Part shown: in pieces, positions 44,342-53,979 of the stretch
Layout: each line of letters starts with the position of its first letter
How positions within the stretch are numbered: position 1 is the stretch's first letter
Origin: an uncultured Clostridia bacterium
GTDB lineage: Bacteria; Bacillota; Clostridia; Peptostreptococcales; Anaerovoracaceae
DNA length: 64,000 nt
Reading direction: 5' to 3'
NCBI GenBank assembly: GCA_934255135.1
Contig: CAKQMV010000007.1
Location: forward strand, 1 to 64,000
The notes under the pieces: model-generated
Seen by the model: only the letters and a program-made list of their open reading frames with translations
What the model was told of the DNA's origin: nothing
Databases searched by the model: none
Program-made: the position numbers and the translations under genes

Positions 44342-45961
44342 CTATGCACATCCGCAGTCTTCTCTATCTTTTACAAAGTTATATACGAAATTAAGTTCTG
44401 ACGACTCGCCCTTTGAATTCTTATAACATCTGATATACTGTCCGTCGAAGTCAGCATATGGATATGCAAAACAAGCCAGTGTACCATCTTCATTAATTAC
44501 ATCATCTTTAGTTGCTGAAGCTGATTGCTGTGGTGAAAGCTTAATATCCGCTCCTGTTGTCAGATAGTACCATGTTGCACTTGAAGTGCCCCAGCATCTT
44601 TTAGAACTTGCATCTACATCAACCCATCCGTATCCTGGTAGGTTAAACTGAGCCTTGCAGCTCTGAAGTTCCTTGTTTCCTAGCTTGTCTTCATCAACAG
44701 GGTTATCTGCATCTTCAGGTAGAAGCAGATCCATCTTAAGACCATAAATGCACCTTGCAGGAATTCCTTCAGCTCTGCACATTGCTACAAATACGGCATT
44801 AGCATCTGTACTTCCGTAAGACTTCTCATCTGTATGCTTAAGGATATACTCAACGTCTCCTGATCCGATTGAATGATTCTTATCATCAATTGATACATTC
44901 TTGCAAACCCATTCATAAATAGCCTTAGCTCTGCCGTATACAGTCTTAGTATTAGTAGAATTAACTACTTTATCTGCAGTCTCCTTAACAACTCCACTTG
45001 TCAAAGTGCCTGTGCGCTTAGTTTCCTTCAGATACTCAGCCATTTCAGCATTATCTACAGTTCCCTGTTCCCTGCTTTCTATATCATCTGGAAGAACTGA
45101 TTCCAACCTGATAACGTGATATGAAACTGATACCTTTCTGTCCGCAGGATCTGTATTCACATCCCACTTAACATAAACACATTTGTTTCCAGCAGAATCA
45201 TTTGTTAGCTTGATTTCTGCTGCCTTTGGTGCACTGTATACCAGAAGTGACGAAGGAACTATCTGTTTATCATCGGTGCTTGGAACAGGTATCCACACCT
45301 TTGCTTCCTTACCTTTAGGATACTTACTTTCATCAGAAAGGTCTGCAGTAACCTTTACGGAACCCATCAATGAATTTACAACAGTTATTTCAACGCTCGA
45401 TTTCTTAGTCTTGTCAAACTTTGACTTAGCAGTGATTATTACTTTTCCTGCACTTACACCAGTTACAGTACCATTATTGTTTACTGTAGCAACGTTCTCA
45501 TCACTTGATGAGAATATTACAGCTTTGCTTGCATTAGAAGGTGTAACAGAATCCACATAAACAAGACATGTATTTCTAACACCAACTATATCCTTTTCTT
45601 TGACAAGGGTGATTTTCTTAGGAGCTTTGCCTATTTCAACCTTAGTCTTTACAGTATTCTTACCAGACATTGCCTTAACATAGACTGTTCCACTCTTAAG
45701 CCCCTTAAAAGTAATTGCCTTTGATGACTTTGATACAATCTTAATATTGCCTTTATTATTCGAAAGTGACCATTTAACATTCTTGTTGGACTTAAGTGTA
45801 GCTTTGCTTCCAACAGCCATTGCCTTGCTTGCTGGAGTAACCTTTAATCTTGTCGCAGCCGATACAGTTTCAGTTCCTGCACCGTAAACAGCACACAGTG
45901 TAAAAACAGTTACCAGAAGAATAGTCAGCATTCGTGTTCTATAAGATGTCTGATGCTGCAT
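44342..45961 (-). CDS. secreted Ig-like (Big2) protein with inactive transglutaminase-like domain
   Basis: 539 residues. Signal peptide 1-35, two bacterial Ig-like repeats (~38-110 and ~113-195, the second with SSSDENVATVNNNGTVTGVSAG), a linker domain and a transglutaminase-like domain at ~330-470. In that domain the nucleophile position is Ser instead of Cys (YGSTDANAVF before MCRAEGIPAR), and the histidine position, normally in HAW, is in KAQF; only the aspartate (WVDVDAS) remains. It is therefore probably a non-catalytic binding protein. It ends in CGCA. GGAGG precedes the start. Confidence 0.85.
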   Translation of the reverse strand: MQHQTSYRTRMLTILLVTVFTLCAVYGAGTETVSAATRLKVTPASKAMAVGSKATLKSNKNVKWSLSNNKGNIKIVSKSSKAITFKGLKSGTVYVKAMSGKNTVKTKVEIGKAPKKITLVKEKDIVGVRNTCLVYVDSVTPSNASKAVIFSSSDENVATVNNNGTVTGVSAGKVIITAKSKFDKTKKSSVEITVVNSLMGSVKVTADLSDESKYPKGKEAKVWIPVPSTDDKQIVPSSLLVYSAPKAAEIKLTNDSAGNKCVYVKWDVNTDPADRKVSVSYHVIRLESVLPDDIESREQGTVDNAEMAEYLKETKRTGTLTSGVVKETADKVVNSTNTKTVYGRAKAIYEWVCKNVSIDDKNHSIGSGDVEYILKHTDEKSYGSTDANAVFVAMCRAEGIPARCIYGLKMDLLLPEDADNPVDEDKLGNKELQSCKAQFNLPGYGWVDVDASSKRCWGTSSATWYYLTTGADIKLSPQQSASATKDDVINEDGTLACFAYPYADFDGQYIRCYKNSKGESSELNFVYNFVKDREDCGCA

Positions 45962-45994
45962 TTCTTACCTCCATCTTGATAATATGTAAATAAA

Positions 45995-46020
45995 TAGGGA
46001 GTTGAATATTCAACTCCCTA
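45995..46020 (-). terminator. terminator of the rhodanese gene
   Basis: TAGGGAGTTGAAT-ATTCAACTCCCTA is a perfect palindrome, followed on the minus strand by TTTATTTACAT. It lies 56 bases after the rhodanese stop, so the transglutaminase-like gene probably needs its own promoter or read-through. Confidence 0.75.
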
Positions 46021-46075
46021 TAATTATACCTTCTATGTTTTGTGAAAGCATCTAAGAATTATTAATCCCTAGAAA

Positions 46076-46774
46076 TTACTTTGCAAGACCTTCAACTTCG
46101 TTTCCAGCCTGTGCCCAAGCAAAGATTCCGCCCATGTAACGATATACATTCTTGTATCCGTTCTTAACAAGGAGATCTGCTCCGATGTGTGAACGTGCGC
46201 AACCAACGAATCCGCAGTATACAACTACAGGCGCATTCTTATCAGGGCTTGTAACCTTCTTCTGGTAAACAACCTTGCCGTTAACTTTCTTAGTTCTTCT
46301 CTCAGCCTTAGGTAGCTTGTTATAAGCAGCCTTTGTAACCTTCTTCCAAGTTGTCTTCTGTGGAACAGCTTCGCCTACCTTCTTAAGGAATGCTTCCTGC
46401 TGTCCATCCTGCCACTTGTAAGCTGCATCGCCTGTACCTGAACCAGTTACAGCATTGATAGCTCCAGGAACGTGTCCGTTTGCCTTCTTACCAGCAGCAG
46501 CTGCTGCTACAGAATCAAATGACCATGCTGGCATTGTGTCGACAATTACAAGATCCTTGTTGTTCTTCTTCATTTCCTTAAGGCCGTCTGTATCAACTAC
46601 CTTGTACTTACCGTTCTGAAGATCCTTTACCCAAGTCATTACAACCTTCTCAGCGTCCTGCTCAGGAATCGCCTGATCGCCGATCTCAAATGTGTTAGCA
46701 AATACGCTACCTACTGATCCAAGGCAAAGTGCAAGTGAAAGCACTAGTGCTACTGCAGCATTCTTCTTTCTCAT
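46076..46774 (-). CDS. exported rhodanese-domain protein
   Basis: 232 residues with a signal peptide (residues 1-26, cleavage near VFANT). The rhodanese domain occupies ~45-225, with a long insert in its middle. The active-site cysteine is the first of YCGFVGCARS (about residues 186-196), followed by the usual loop, and HIGADLLVKNGYKNVYRYMGG matches the family's last helix and strand. The predicted reaction is sulfur transfer outside the cytoplasm, or binding of a persulfide. AAAGGAG precedes the ATG. Confidence 0.88.
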   Translation of the reverse strand: MRKKNAAVALVLSLALCLGSVGSVFANTFEIGDQAIPEQDAEKVVMTWVKDLQNGKYKVVDTDGLKEMKKNNKDLVIVDTMPAWSFDSVAAAAAGKKANGHVPGAINAVTGSGTGDAAYKWQDGQQEAFLKKVGEAVPQKTTWKKVTKAAYNKLPKAERRTKKVNGKVVYQKKVTSPDKNAPVVVYCGFVGCARSHIGADLLVKNGYKNVYRYMGGIFAWAQAGNEVEGLAK

Positions 46775-46935
46775 AACATTACTCCTTTAAATAATACATT
46801 TTAAGTTATAGCTTTAACAGCTATCTTTACTTTAGCACCCTAATGTAAAGTATTCAACACGATGTGCTTCAGTGTAGCTTTTTGCAATAGTCAAATATTT
46901 GTTAATAAATATTTTCTATGAACATTTAATGTATT

Positions 46936-47841
46936 TTACTTTACTTTAATAGTTACTGTTCTTACAGCACCTGTTCCAGCATTATAATTATCAACTGCTG
47001 CAGCAGACACCTTGATTTTAATCTTGTAAGTGCCCTTAGCAGCACCCTTCTTTACAGTAACCTTTCCTGTTGCACTATTCAGTTTAAGGCACTTAGCTCC
47101 ACTGACCTTCTTAAAACTCTTCGCACCCTTTGCACCAAAAACCTTCAGGGTAAATGTCTTCGCACTCTTCTTAAGTGCAGAAGCCTTATAAGTAACAGTC
47201 TTAGTTGTAACTACAGGCTTCTGTGGGTTTCCCTTAAGATCCATTCCGAATCCCTCAGCCCACTTGTAAATCTCAGTGTAATTAAAAGTATAACCCTTAA
47301 TTACATTATCCTCTGAAATGTAGATAATTGCAGGCTTTACAGGTCTCTCTTCTGGATCCTTTGTATAACCACATGCCCTTAGGTACTTCCAGCACACATC
47401 AACAGAGGCATAACACTTTGCTGAGCTTGTAATACCGCATGAATTATAAAACTTCTTAGCATCTGCTTTGCTTATGTCAGTCATGCTTGACTCTGCCATA
47501 ACAAAGTCCACCTTGTCAGTATTAACACCAGTAGCAATCAGATCCTCTTCAACAGCCTTGCAAAGTGGACATGTTGTATTGAAAAAGAATAGAATCTTAG
47601 GCTTGCCCTTGGCAAGTGTTGAGACATTAGAACCGTTAATGTCCTTCAGCTTATACTCAGTATTCTTGACATCAACATAATTCATCTCTGTAGGTTTATA
47701 CTTCTTAGTTGTACTAGCATCCTCAGCAGAAACTGGTTTTGCACACACTACAAAAACAAGCCCCACTAATAACATAATCAGTGCAAGACTTGCATATCTC
47801 TTTCTGCTTTCAGACACAAAAGCTCTTATGCCGGTAGTCAT
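46936..47841 (-). CDS. exported thioredoxin-like (TlpA/AhpC-type) protein with Ig-like tail
   Basis: 301 residues. An N-terminal membrane anchor or signal (RYASLALIMLLVGLVFVVCAKPVSA), then a thioredoxin fold at ~65-200 with the redox site CPLC in FFFNTTCPLCKAVEE, followed by a ~100-residue C-terminal domain rich in lysine and valine (SAKTFTLKVFGAKGAKSFKKVSG) that resembles a bacterial Ig-like wall domain. It probably acts as a thiol-disulfide oxidoreductase at the cell surface. AAAGG precedes the start. The next gene downstream encodes an exported rhodanese, which fits a shared thiol or sulfur task. Confidence 0.85.
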   Translation of the reverse strand: MTTGIRAFVSESRKRYASLALIMLLVGLVFVVCAKPVSAEDASTTKKYKPTEMNYVDVKNTEYKLKDINGSNVSTLAKGKPKILFFFNTTCPLCKAVEEDLIATGVNTDKVDFVMAESSMTDISKADAKKFYNSCGITSSAKCYASVDVCWKYLRACGYTKDPEERPVKPAIIYISEDNVIKGYTFNYTEIYKWAEGFGMDLKGNPQKPVVTTKTVTYKASALKKSAKTFTLKVFGAKGAKSFKKVSGAKCLKLNSATGKVTVKKGAAKGTYKIKIKVSAAAVDNYNAGTGAVRTVTIKVK

Positions 47842-48052
47842 ATCGATTTACCTTTCCTTTCTCAATTAAGCCGCCGGAATATATTGTATACATATAAGTT
47901 ACACCTTTCTAAGTGTCTTTTGGGAATAAAAGACAAAATTCATTATCGAAAAATTTTATACTTGTCAATTTGTGTTTGCTGTTTATATCTGTTGTTTAAA
48001 GAGTTCAGGTTACAGGCTATTGGCTGCTGGCTTCTGGCTTCTGGCTGCTGCG

Positions 48053-48137
48053 GATGGGTAGAAAGTTTTCTTGTTTACTTGCTGCTTTCTACCCGTAGGT
48101 AGAAACATAGCTGGTTTCTGATTAGTTTTCTACCCGG
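48053..48137. repeat. short array of GGTAGAAA/TTTCTACC words
   Basis: The word occurs at about 48056, 48086, 48097 and 48128 in alternating orientation and can pair as TTTCTACCCGTAGGTAGAAA. Just before it, GGCTGCTGG-CTTCTGGCTTCTGG is a short tandem repeat (48022-48050). Confidence 0.6.
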
Positions 48138-48139
48138 CT

Positions 48140-48560
48140 ATTAGAAGTCGGCAGACGATTCTATATATTTCAGGAGCGTCTGCCGAAATGCAGACGCTCG
48201 CACGGTTTTGATATAAACGTCTGCTGAAGTGCTGACGTTTAGCTGGTTTTCTAATAATCATCTGCTGAGTATTTATAAGTCAGGATCTGCCAGCGGCAGA
48301 TGATTTAAACATTTATCTGTCAGTATATGCAAATTCGGGCAGAATTTGCATACGCTTGAATCAATATCTTCATATCGTCTGCACATTATGACCGAAGCGG
48401 GATGTGAGTGCGGCAGACGCAATTTTATTTTGGCCGCAAATGTCTGCACTTTGGCAGACGATTTTAAAAAATTGTGGAATGTCTGCTTCAGGACTTGAGT
48501 GGTTGCTGAGGAAATTCTGTATTCTGGCAGACGACCTGAAATTATGATGAAAACATCTGC
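48140..48560. repeat. intergenic array of GCAGACG/CGTCTGC words
   Basis: At least eight exact GCAGACG or CGTCTGC words (near 48151, 48177, 48190, 48218, 48376, 48413, 48454 and 48527) plus several CATCTGC/GCAGATG variants, in both orientations, within 420 bases. A hairpin is evident at 48174-48198 (AGCGTCTGC / GCAGACGCT). The spacing is irregular and the DNA between copies shows no repeat, so it is not a CRISPR array. It fills most of the 871-base gap between a thioredoxin-like gene and a cupin gene. Confidence 0.7.
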
Positions 48561-48712
48561 CGTGGAAGCATGCGGGAATGCGGTGAATGCTCCAAGGGAA
48601 GTGTACAGTTACAAAAAGGTGCGTACTTGTGAGATTTTGGCAGAATGGTAAACTTCAGTCATAGAACAATACAAACCATACAAACAAATGGCATAAATTC
48701 AGGAGGTACATT

Positions 48713-49066
48713 ATGAATAATTTTGCTAAGACTAATATTGGAAATGAAGGCAGAGCGGAGCTTCACGAGGTACTTGGACTGACTGGCGCTGAGATTAGTA
48801 TCAACAAGCTTCCGGCTGGTGCAGGTGTGCCTTTTGCACACTCACACAAGAAAAATGAGGAGATTTACGGTGTAATTTCTGGTGCAGGAAAGGCTGTGAT
48901 TGATGATGAAGAAATTGCACTTGCTGAAGGTGATTGGCTTAGAATTTCTCCTGCGGCAAAGCGTCAGTTTTTCGCAGCAGACGATTCTGGCATCACTTTC
49001 GTATGCATTCAGACTAAGGAGAATTCTCTTGAGGGGTTCACTGCTGATGATGCAGTAGTTTACTAG
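48713..49066 (+). CDS. small cupin-domain protein
   Basis: 117 residues, a single cupin barrel. The metal-site histidines are in VPFAHSHKKNEEIYGVISGAG (motif 1, G-x5-HxH-x4-E) and the second motif is around AEGDWLRISPAAKRQFFA, where the usual histidine is replaced by Gln. It is a probable sugar- or small-molecule-binding protein or isomerase; the ligand is unknown. AGGAGG lies 7 bases before the ATG. It is monocistronic. Confidence 0.88.
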   Translation: MNNFAKTNIGNEGRAELHEVLGLTGAEISINKLPAGAGVPFAHSHKKNEEIYGVISGAGKAVIDDEEIALAEGDWLRISPAAKRQFFAADDSGITFVCIQTKENSLEGFTADDAVVY

Positions 49067-49100
49067 AATCTCTAATTTACCAGATTCGCACAATATAAAA

Positions 49101-49137
49101 GGCTCAAGGAAGGGATCCCACATCCCGACCTTGAGCC
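49101..49137. terminator. bidirectional terminator
   Basis: GGCTCAAGG (49101-49109) with CCTTGAGCC (49129-49137) and an inner GGGAT/ATCCC stem, between the convergent cupin and lipoprotein genes. Confidence 0.75.
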
Positions 49138-49178
49138 CTACGCCCTATGTCATATGCCTTAACTCATCAATCAATATC

Positions 49179-49940
49179 CTATTGCCTAACAGTGCTTCCC
49201 CAGAGCACAAGCTTCGTAATCTTCGCGTCTTCGTTATACCACACGAATCCGACAGCGCTTCCACTCTCGATTATCTCAGAAGCTTCCTTCTCTGTAAGCT
49301 TCCTAAGGCTGGATTCGGTCTTCATAGTCTCACCGGTTTCGTCAACATTATAAGTCCAGTCATAGAATTCTGCACCGGACGCAAGAGTTTCCGAAAGCTC
49401 ATATTCCTTAAACTCAGGATCGTCGCCGTCGTAGTTTGCAGGAGCAGTCACGATTTCAGACCCATCCTTACCGATAATCGCAAGATATGAGCTAAAACCA
49501 CTTACAACATTATCGGTATCATAAGAAAGGTTCTGCGGAGCACCGCCTGCAATCAGCTTGTCCTTCTCATCGACAAACTCCTTCACGTCTCCGTCGATAT
49601 CCAGAAGAAGCCGTGACTTCTCATGGCGAAGCACCTTAATCGTCATGTCGCCGGCAGGCTTCAGCTTAATCTCACCGCTCTCGGAATCATATGAATACCT
49701 GTCGTACAGATCGGAATCTCCGACCGGATCTCCGCACGCGCAGTAAAACGCGAAGTGTCCGTCCTCACCGAAGACAATCGTCTCGTCGCATGCAGAATCA
49801 TAGTGAAGCCAGTCATGCGCGGTCAAAAACTCAGGTCTTTTGCCCGAGCTTCCGCATCCCGCAAGAATCATCGCTGACGCAGTGAAAATTATCGCCGTGG
49901 TCATTAATCGTAGATATACATTTGAAAAAAGCCTTTTCAT
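49179..49940 (-). CDS. secreted lipoprotein of unknown function
   Basis: 253 residues from the ATG at 49940, which has AGGAGG 8 bases upstream. Signal peptide with lipobox (MILAGCGSS). The mature part is acidic, rich in Tyr and Asp, with no family I recognise. It follows the large hybrid kinase gene by 45 bases on the same strand and may be cotranscribed, so a sensory or envelope role together with the kinase is possible but unproven. Confidence 0.82.
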   Translation of the reverse strand: MKRLFSNVYLRLMTTAIIFTASAMILAGCGSSGKRPEFLTAHDWLHYDSACDETIVFGEDGHFAFYCACGDPVGDSDLYDRYSYDSESGEIKLKPAGDMTIKVLRHEKSRLLLDIDGDVKEFVDEKDKLIAGGAPQNLSYDTDNVVSGFSSYLAIIGKDGSEIVTAPANYDGDDPEFKEYELSETLASGAEFYDWTYNVDETGETMKTESSLRKLTEKEASEIIESGSAVGFVWYNEDAKITKLVLWGSTVRQ

Positions 49941-49985
49941 AACAACACCTCCTAAGCCTCTAAGCAACTTGCTCTGAAGGGTATT

Positions 49986-52900
49986 CTACAGCTCGTCTCT
50001 CAGCCTCATTCCATGAATGTCATTCATGCACTGCTTCAAAGCTTCAATCATCTTCTCCTCGTCAACCGGCTTTGCGATATGCATGCTCATTCCAGCAAGC
50101 TTACTGTTAATGATATCCTCTGCAAAAGCATTCGCTGACATTGCTATGATTGGAATGATTCCTGCATCCATTCTCTTAAGAGCTCTGATAGCTCTTGTGG
50201 CTTCATAGCCGTCCATTCGAGGCATCATGATATCCATGTAGATAACGCCAAAATGACCCACTGTAGACTCTTCGAATATTTCAAGAGCCTCCTGTCCATC
50301 GGATGCGCATGTAACCTCGAGACCGTTAAGCTCAAGCAGAGCCTTGGCAATCTCCATGTTAAGCTCATTGTCCTCTACAACAAGCGCACGCATTCCTTTG
50401 ACAGAAATCTCATCAAGTGACTTTGAGCTAACAAGTGACATATCCTCACCGATTCCGAACGGAATTCTTATATGCACTGTAGTTCCAACGCCGAGCTCAC
50501 TTTGAAGTTCGATGTTACCGCCCATTCTTTCGGCAAGAGTCTTCGCAATCGCAAGACCAAGACCTGTTCCCTCGTAAGTAGAACGGCTAGATTTGTTGCC
50601 CTGTGAGAACATGTCACAGGCATGCTGTACGAACTCCTCGCTCATACCCCGGCCCTCGTCCTTGCAGTACATGTTTATAAATACTCTGTCATCATCACAT
50701 GGTTCCTCATATCCCCATACTGTAATATTACTACCAGATTCGCTGAACTTAACAGCATTGTCCGCAATATTAGACAGAATTCTTCCAAGATACACAGGAT
50801 TTCCAACGAGCCACGGATGCACAAGGCTGTCTGCCTGCCATCTGATCTTGAAAGAAATATCTTTTTCAGAAGCTTTATTCTCATAAATCTGATTAATCTT
50901 CGCAAGCAGGTCGGAAATGTCAAAAGTCATATCCTCGCCCTTAAGCTCTCCGCTCTGAAGCTTGCTCATATCCAGTATATCATTAACAAGTGATACCAGG
51001 TACTTCGTAGACTCCATAGCCTTAGCTCTTATCTGCTTCTGCATTTCGTGATCATCTGCATACTGTTCAGCAAGGTTAATCATGCCAATAATGCCGTTTA
51101 GCGGTGTACGAATATCATGGCTCATGTTGGCCAGAAATTCACTCTTCATCGCAGCCTCGCGCTTTGCCGAATCAACTGCAAAACAGAGATCTTCCTCACG
51201 TCTCTTCGCATCACTGATTACACGAACAGTGCACAGTACGTGCGTTGGAGCTCCATTTAAATTGCGATTCTTAACGATAAATCGAAGTCTGTGCCAGTTT
51301 CCATCGCACATCTGATAATCCATTGAAACATGCTCTTCGTACCTAAGTCTGTCTGCAAGAGTTGACACTTCCAAAAATGGTCGTACCATATCGCGGTATT
51401 CAGGCACAACAAGAGCGTCGCATATCTCATGCAGACTCTTGGTTGCACCACCGCTGTAGCCAGTCAGTGCGTGTGTCTTGTAATCGTTAGTAATTTCCTC
51501 AAAAGTATCCTTCGCAAGGTCAATCTGGTAAATGGAATTGTAGTTCTTACTGATTGCAGTAACTATATCGTTCTGTCTCTTTGCCTCTGAAAGTGCTTCC
51601 TCGAGCCTTAACTGAATTTCCTTCTCCTTCTCTATGATCTCGTCGATATAACGGAATCCGAGAAGTGCAAGACATCTGTCATCATCCTGAAAGATTTTAA
51701 CGAGACTTGCTGAGAAAAACTTCTGTCCGCTCGCGTTCAAAAGGCTCTTGTAATGGCAGGTTGCTCGTTCTCTGTGTTCAAGAAGTTTCTTCATGTTAGC
51801 GCATGTGAACCACTCTTCGAACTCAGTTCTCTCCTCCTCAGGAATATATGATTCGGCATAATTCTTCTGATACTCATCAAAATTCTTATATGCATTTTTA
51901 TTATTAAGCATTTCGTTGACATTCGTATCCTTAGTCAGCTTAAGTGTGTCGTATTCGCCAGAATCGAGATCAATGTAGTATACCGAAACATAATCCTCGG
52001 ACAGCTTGTCGAGAACATGCTTGTCACGCGTGATTCTTGCCAGTGATTCATTAAGCTCGTTATTCTGCGCACGATTCTTAAATACAAGGAACACAAACAC
52101 GGAAAACAGAATCAGCATAATAAGCGCGAACATCAGCATTCCGCCCGGATGCAGCTGTACGAACAGCTTGAGTGTCATATCTGACGCTTTATATGTAGTA
52201 TAGTTCGCAGCTATATTTTCTATAGTCTTATCAGGCATCGAATAGATTGCTTTAGTGAAAATACCTGCAAGTTCGTGATCTATATGTGGTGCTGTCAGAA
52301 TTTTGTACTGGAACACCGAATCAGCCATCAGAACACAAAATAGCGTACCGCTTGTATCGTTATTAATAAACTCCTGCGCCATATAGTAGTACACAAAAGC
52401 AGCATCCGCCTTGCCATCCTTAACCGCTTGCATGGCATCTTGTCTGTTCTCGAATATTATCTTCCTGGCATTCGGAGCATAAGCATCCTCGATTGCGCCG
52501 GAAGCTCCCTGCTCGACAGTTGCAACACTTTTGATATCGCCATCAAAACCTCGACGGATAACCTTAACAAGACGCACTGAAATATATGGAGCCGAAACAC
52601 CATAATGTCCATTCTCTGCAACCCTCTCTCCATCTAATCGTGCATCTATCCCAATATCTGCACGGTCTTTATCTTTCATTGCCTCGATGTACTCATCTCT
52701 GGTCTTGAAAGGCTGGAATTCATATGAAATACCGGTATAATCAGCAATTTTTCTGAAATAATCTGGGAGAATCCCCTTCATCTCGCCGTCTTCAATATAT
52801 GAATAAGGTCGTCTTGTAGGATCACAGATGACCTTGAGAGGATTATTCTTATCGCTGTACTTCGCGATGATTTCCTTCTCATGCTCTGTAAAATCAAGCT

Positions 52901-53687
52901 TTCTGTCTGCCGCCACATCATAATAGCGGTTGAAAAGCTCTGTCTTCCAGTCGCCTTCCGCCGCATTAATCTGATCTATCGCATAATTAACCTTGCGAAG
53001 CAGATCTGTGTTTCCGTCTCTGACAATCGCATAAATCTTCTCACCCGCGAACTTCTCAACCACACGCTCATTATCGGTTGCTCTCATCGAGCTCGAAACG
53101 AGAGCATCAACCGTACCCTTCTTAAGAGCCTTCTGCATATCTTCCATCATGTCAAAATATACAGGCGTATATGTGAAGCCCTTCTCCTGTGCAAAGCACG
53201 CAAAATCATGATTTCTCGAGTTGTCTCGAATCATTCCAACCTTAAGGCCATTGTATGAGCTGTAGTCCTGCTCGTTTATCGACTGATTGTCATTTCGAAC
53301 CGTCATCATGCACTCATTAGATCCGATTGATCTTGAGAAATCAAACTTCGCCTCACGCTCTGGAGTCTTCCTTGCAGATGTCAAAAGATCGATCTCACCG
53401 TTTTCGAGCATCTCCTGCATCTCGCCCCAGCTCTTATCGTATCCAACGTATTCGTAATCGACATCAATGTATCTTGCCATAAGACGTAGGAAATCATAGC
53501 CATAGCCACTTCTATTGCCTTCTTCATCCATCATGTGATATCCGTCCATAGCAAAAAAGCCAACACGAATCGTCTCACGGTTGGTATCCTTCTCTGCCGC
53601 AAAAGCCATCTCAGGGCAGAGCATTGTTATTAATAAACTCACTATAAGCAGTGTCGCTGTAAGGTATCTGTTAGCTCTGGATATCAT
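49986..53687 (-). CDS. BvgS/EvgS-like hybrid histidine kinase with two solute-binding domains
   Basis: 1233 residues. Signal peptide (1-31), two extracytoplasmic SBP_bac_3-type domains (~38-270 and ~290-505), one membrane helix (~525-548), two PAS-like regions (~575-700 and ~720-845), HisKA with the phospho-histidine in FLANMSHDIRTPLNG (about 880), an ATPase domain with DEGRGM and GTGLGLAIAKT, and a receiver with the phospho-Asp in IYMDIMMPRMDG. The tandem binding domains suggest it senses amino acids or similar solutes. GGGAGG precedes the ATG. No final Hpt domain is present, so it needs a separate one. Remnants of related kinases lie downstream in coordinates at 54.7-55.9 kb. Confidence 0.93.
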   Translation of the reverse strand: MISRANRYLTATLLIVSLLITMLCPEMAFAAEKDTNRETIRVGFFAMDGYHMMDEEGNRSGYGYDFLRLMARYIDVDYEYVGYDKSWGEMQEMLENGEIDLLTSARKTPEREAKFDFSRSIGSNECMMTVRNDNQSINEQDYSSYNGLKVGMIRDNSRNHDFACFAQEKGFTYTPVYFDMMEDMQKALKKGTVDALVSSSMRATDNERVVEKFAGEKIYAIVRDGNTDLLRKVNYAIDQINAAEGDWKTELFNRYYDVAADRKLDFTEHEKEIIAKYSDKNNPLKVICDPTRRPYSYIEDGEMKGILPDYFRKIADYTGISYEFQPFKTRDEYIEAMKDKDRADIGIDARLDGERVAENGHYGVSAPYISVRLVKVIRRGFDGDIKSVATVEQGASGAIEDAYAPNARKIIFENRQDAMQAVKDGKADAAFVYYYMAQEFINNDTSGTLFCVLMADSVFQYKILTAPHIDHELAGIFTKAIYSMPDKTIENIAANYTTYKASDMTLKLFVQLHPGGMLMFALIMLILFSVFVFLVFKNRAQNNELNESLARITRDKHVLDKLSEDYVSVYYIDLDSGEYDTLKLTKDTNVNEMLNNKNAYKNFDEYQKNYAESYIPEEERTEFEEWFTCANMKKLLEHRERATCHYKSLLNASGQKFFSASLVKIFQDDDRCLALLGFRYIDEIIEKEKEIQLRLEEALSEAKRQNDIVTAISKNYNSIYQIDLAKDTFEEITNDYKTHALTGYSGGATKSLHEICDALVVPEYRDMVRPFLEVSTLADRLRYEEHVSMDYQMCDGNWHRLRFIVKNRNLNGAPTHVLCTVRVISDAKRREEDLCFAVDSAKREAAMKSEFLANMSHDIRTPLNGIIGMINLAEQYADDHEMQKQIRAKAMESTKYLVSLVNDILDMSKLQSGELKGEDMTFDISDLLAKINQIYENKASEKDISFKIRWQADSLVHPWLVGNPVYLGRILSNIADNAVKFSESGSNITVWGYEEPCDDDRVFINMYCKDEGRGMSEEFVQHACDMFSQGNKSSRSTYEGTGLGLAIAKTLAERMGGNIELQSELGVGTTVHIRIPFGIGEDMSLVSSKSLDEISVKGMRALVVEDNELNMEIAKALLELNGLEVTCASDGQEALEIFEESTVGHFGVIYMDIMMPRMDGYEATRAIRALKRMDAGIIPIIAMSANAFAEDIINSKLAGMSMHIAKPVDEEKMIEALKQCMNDIHGMRLRDEL

Positions 53688-53979
53688 ACAGTAAACCTCC
53701 CTGTAGCCGTTATAAACACAGGATCTAATGCAAAGTATTACGAAATCATAAGCCAGAAACAGACAAACAATTATGCAGAATCATTGCGAAATGAGCACGT
53801 AAACTGTGTTTATTTATTAACAGTTTACAATAATTATTAATAGAATACAGCACAAATTTAATACATTTTAAGCTGCTGCTTATCGCATTTTTGCATGGTA
53901 AATATGAGTAAAACAATGGTTCATCACTTTTCATCTTGGATTAAATATTAAACGATAAAAGTATGTTGCCAGGTGGTTA

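Noticed and set aside
48140..48560. CRISPR array
   Set aside because: The recurring words are 7-8 bases long, irregularly spaced and in both orientations. There are no uniform repeats, no spacers of constant length and no cas genes.
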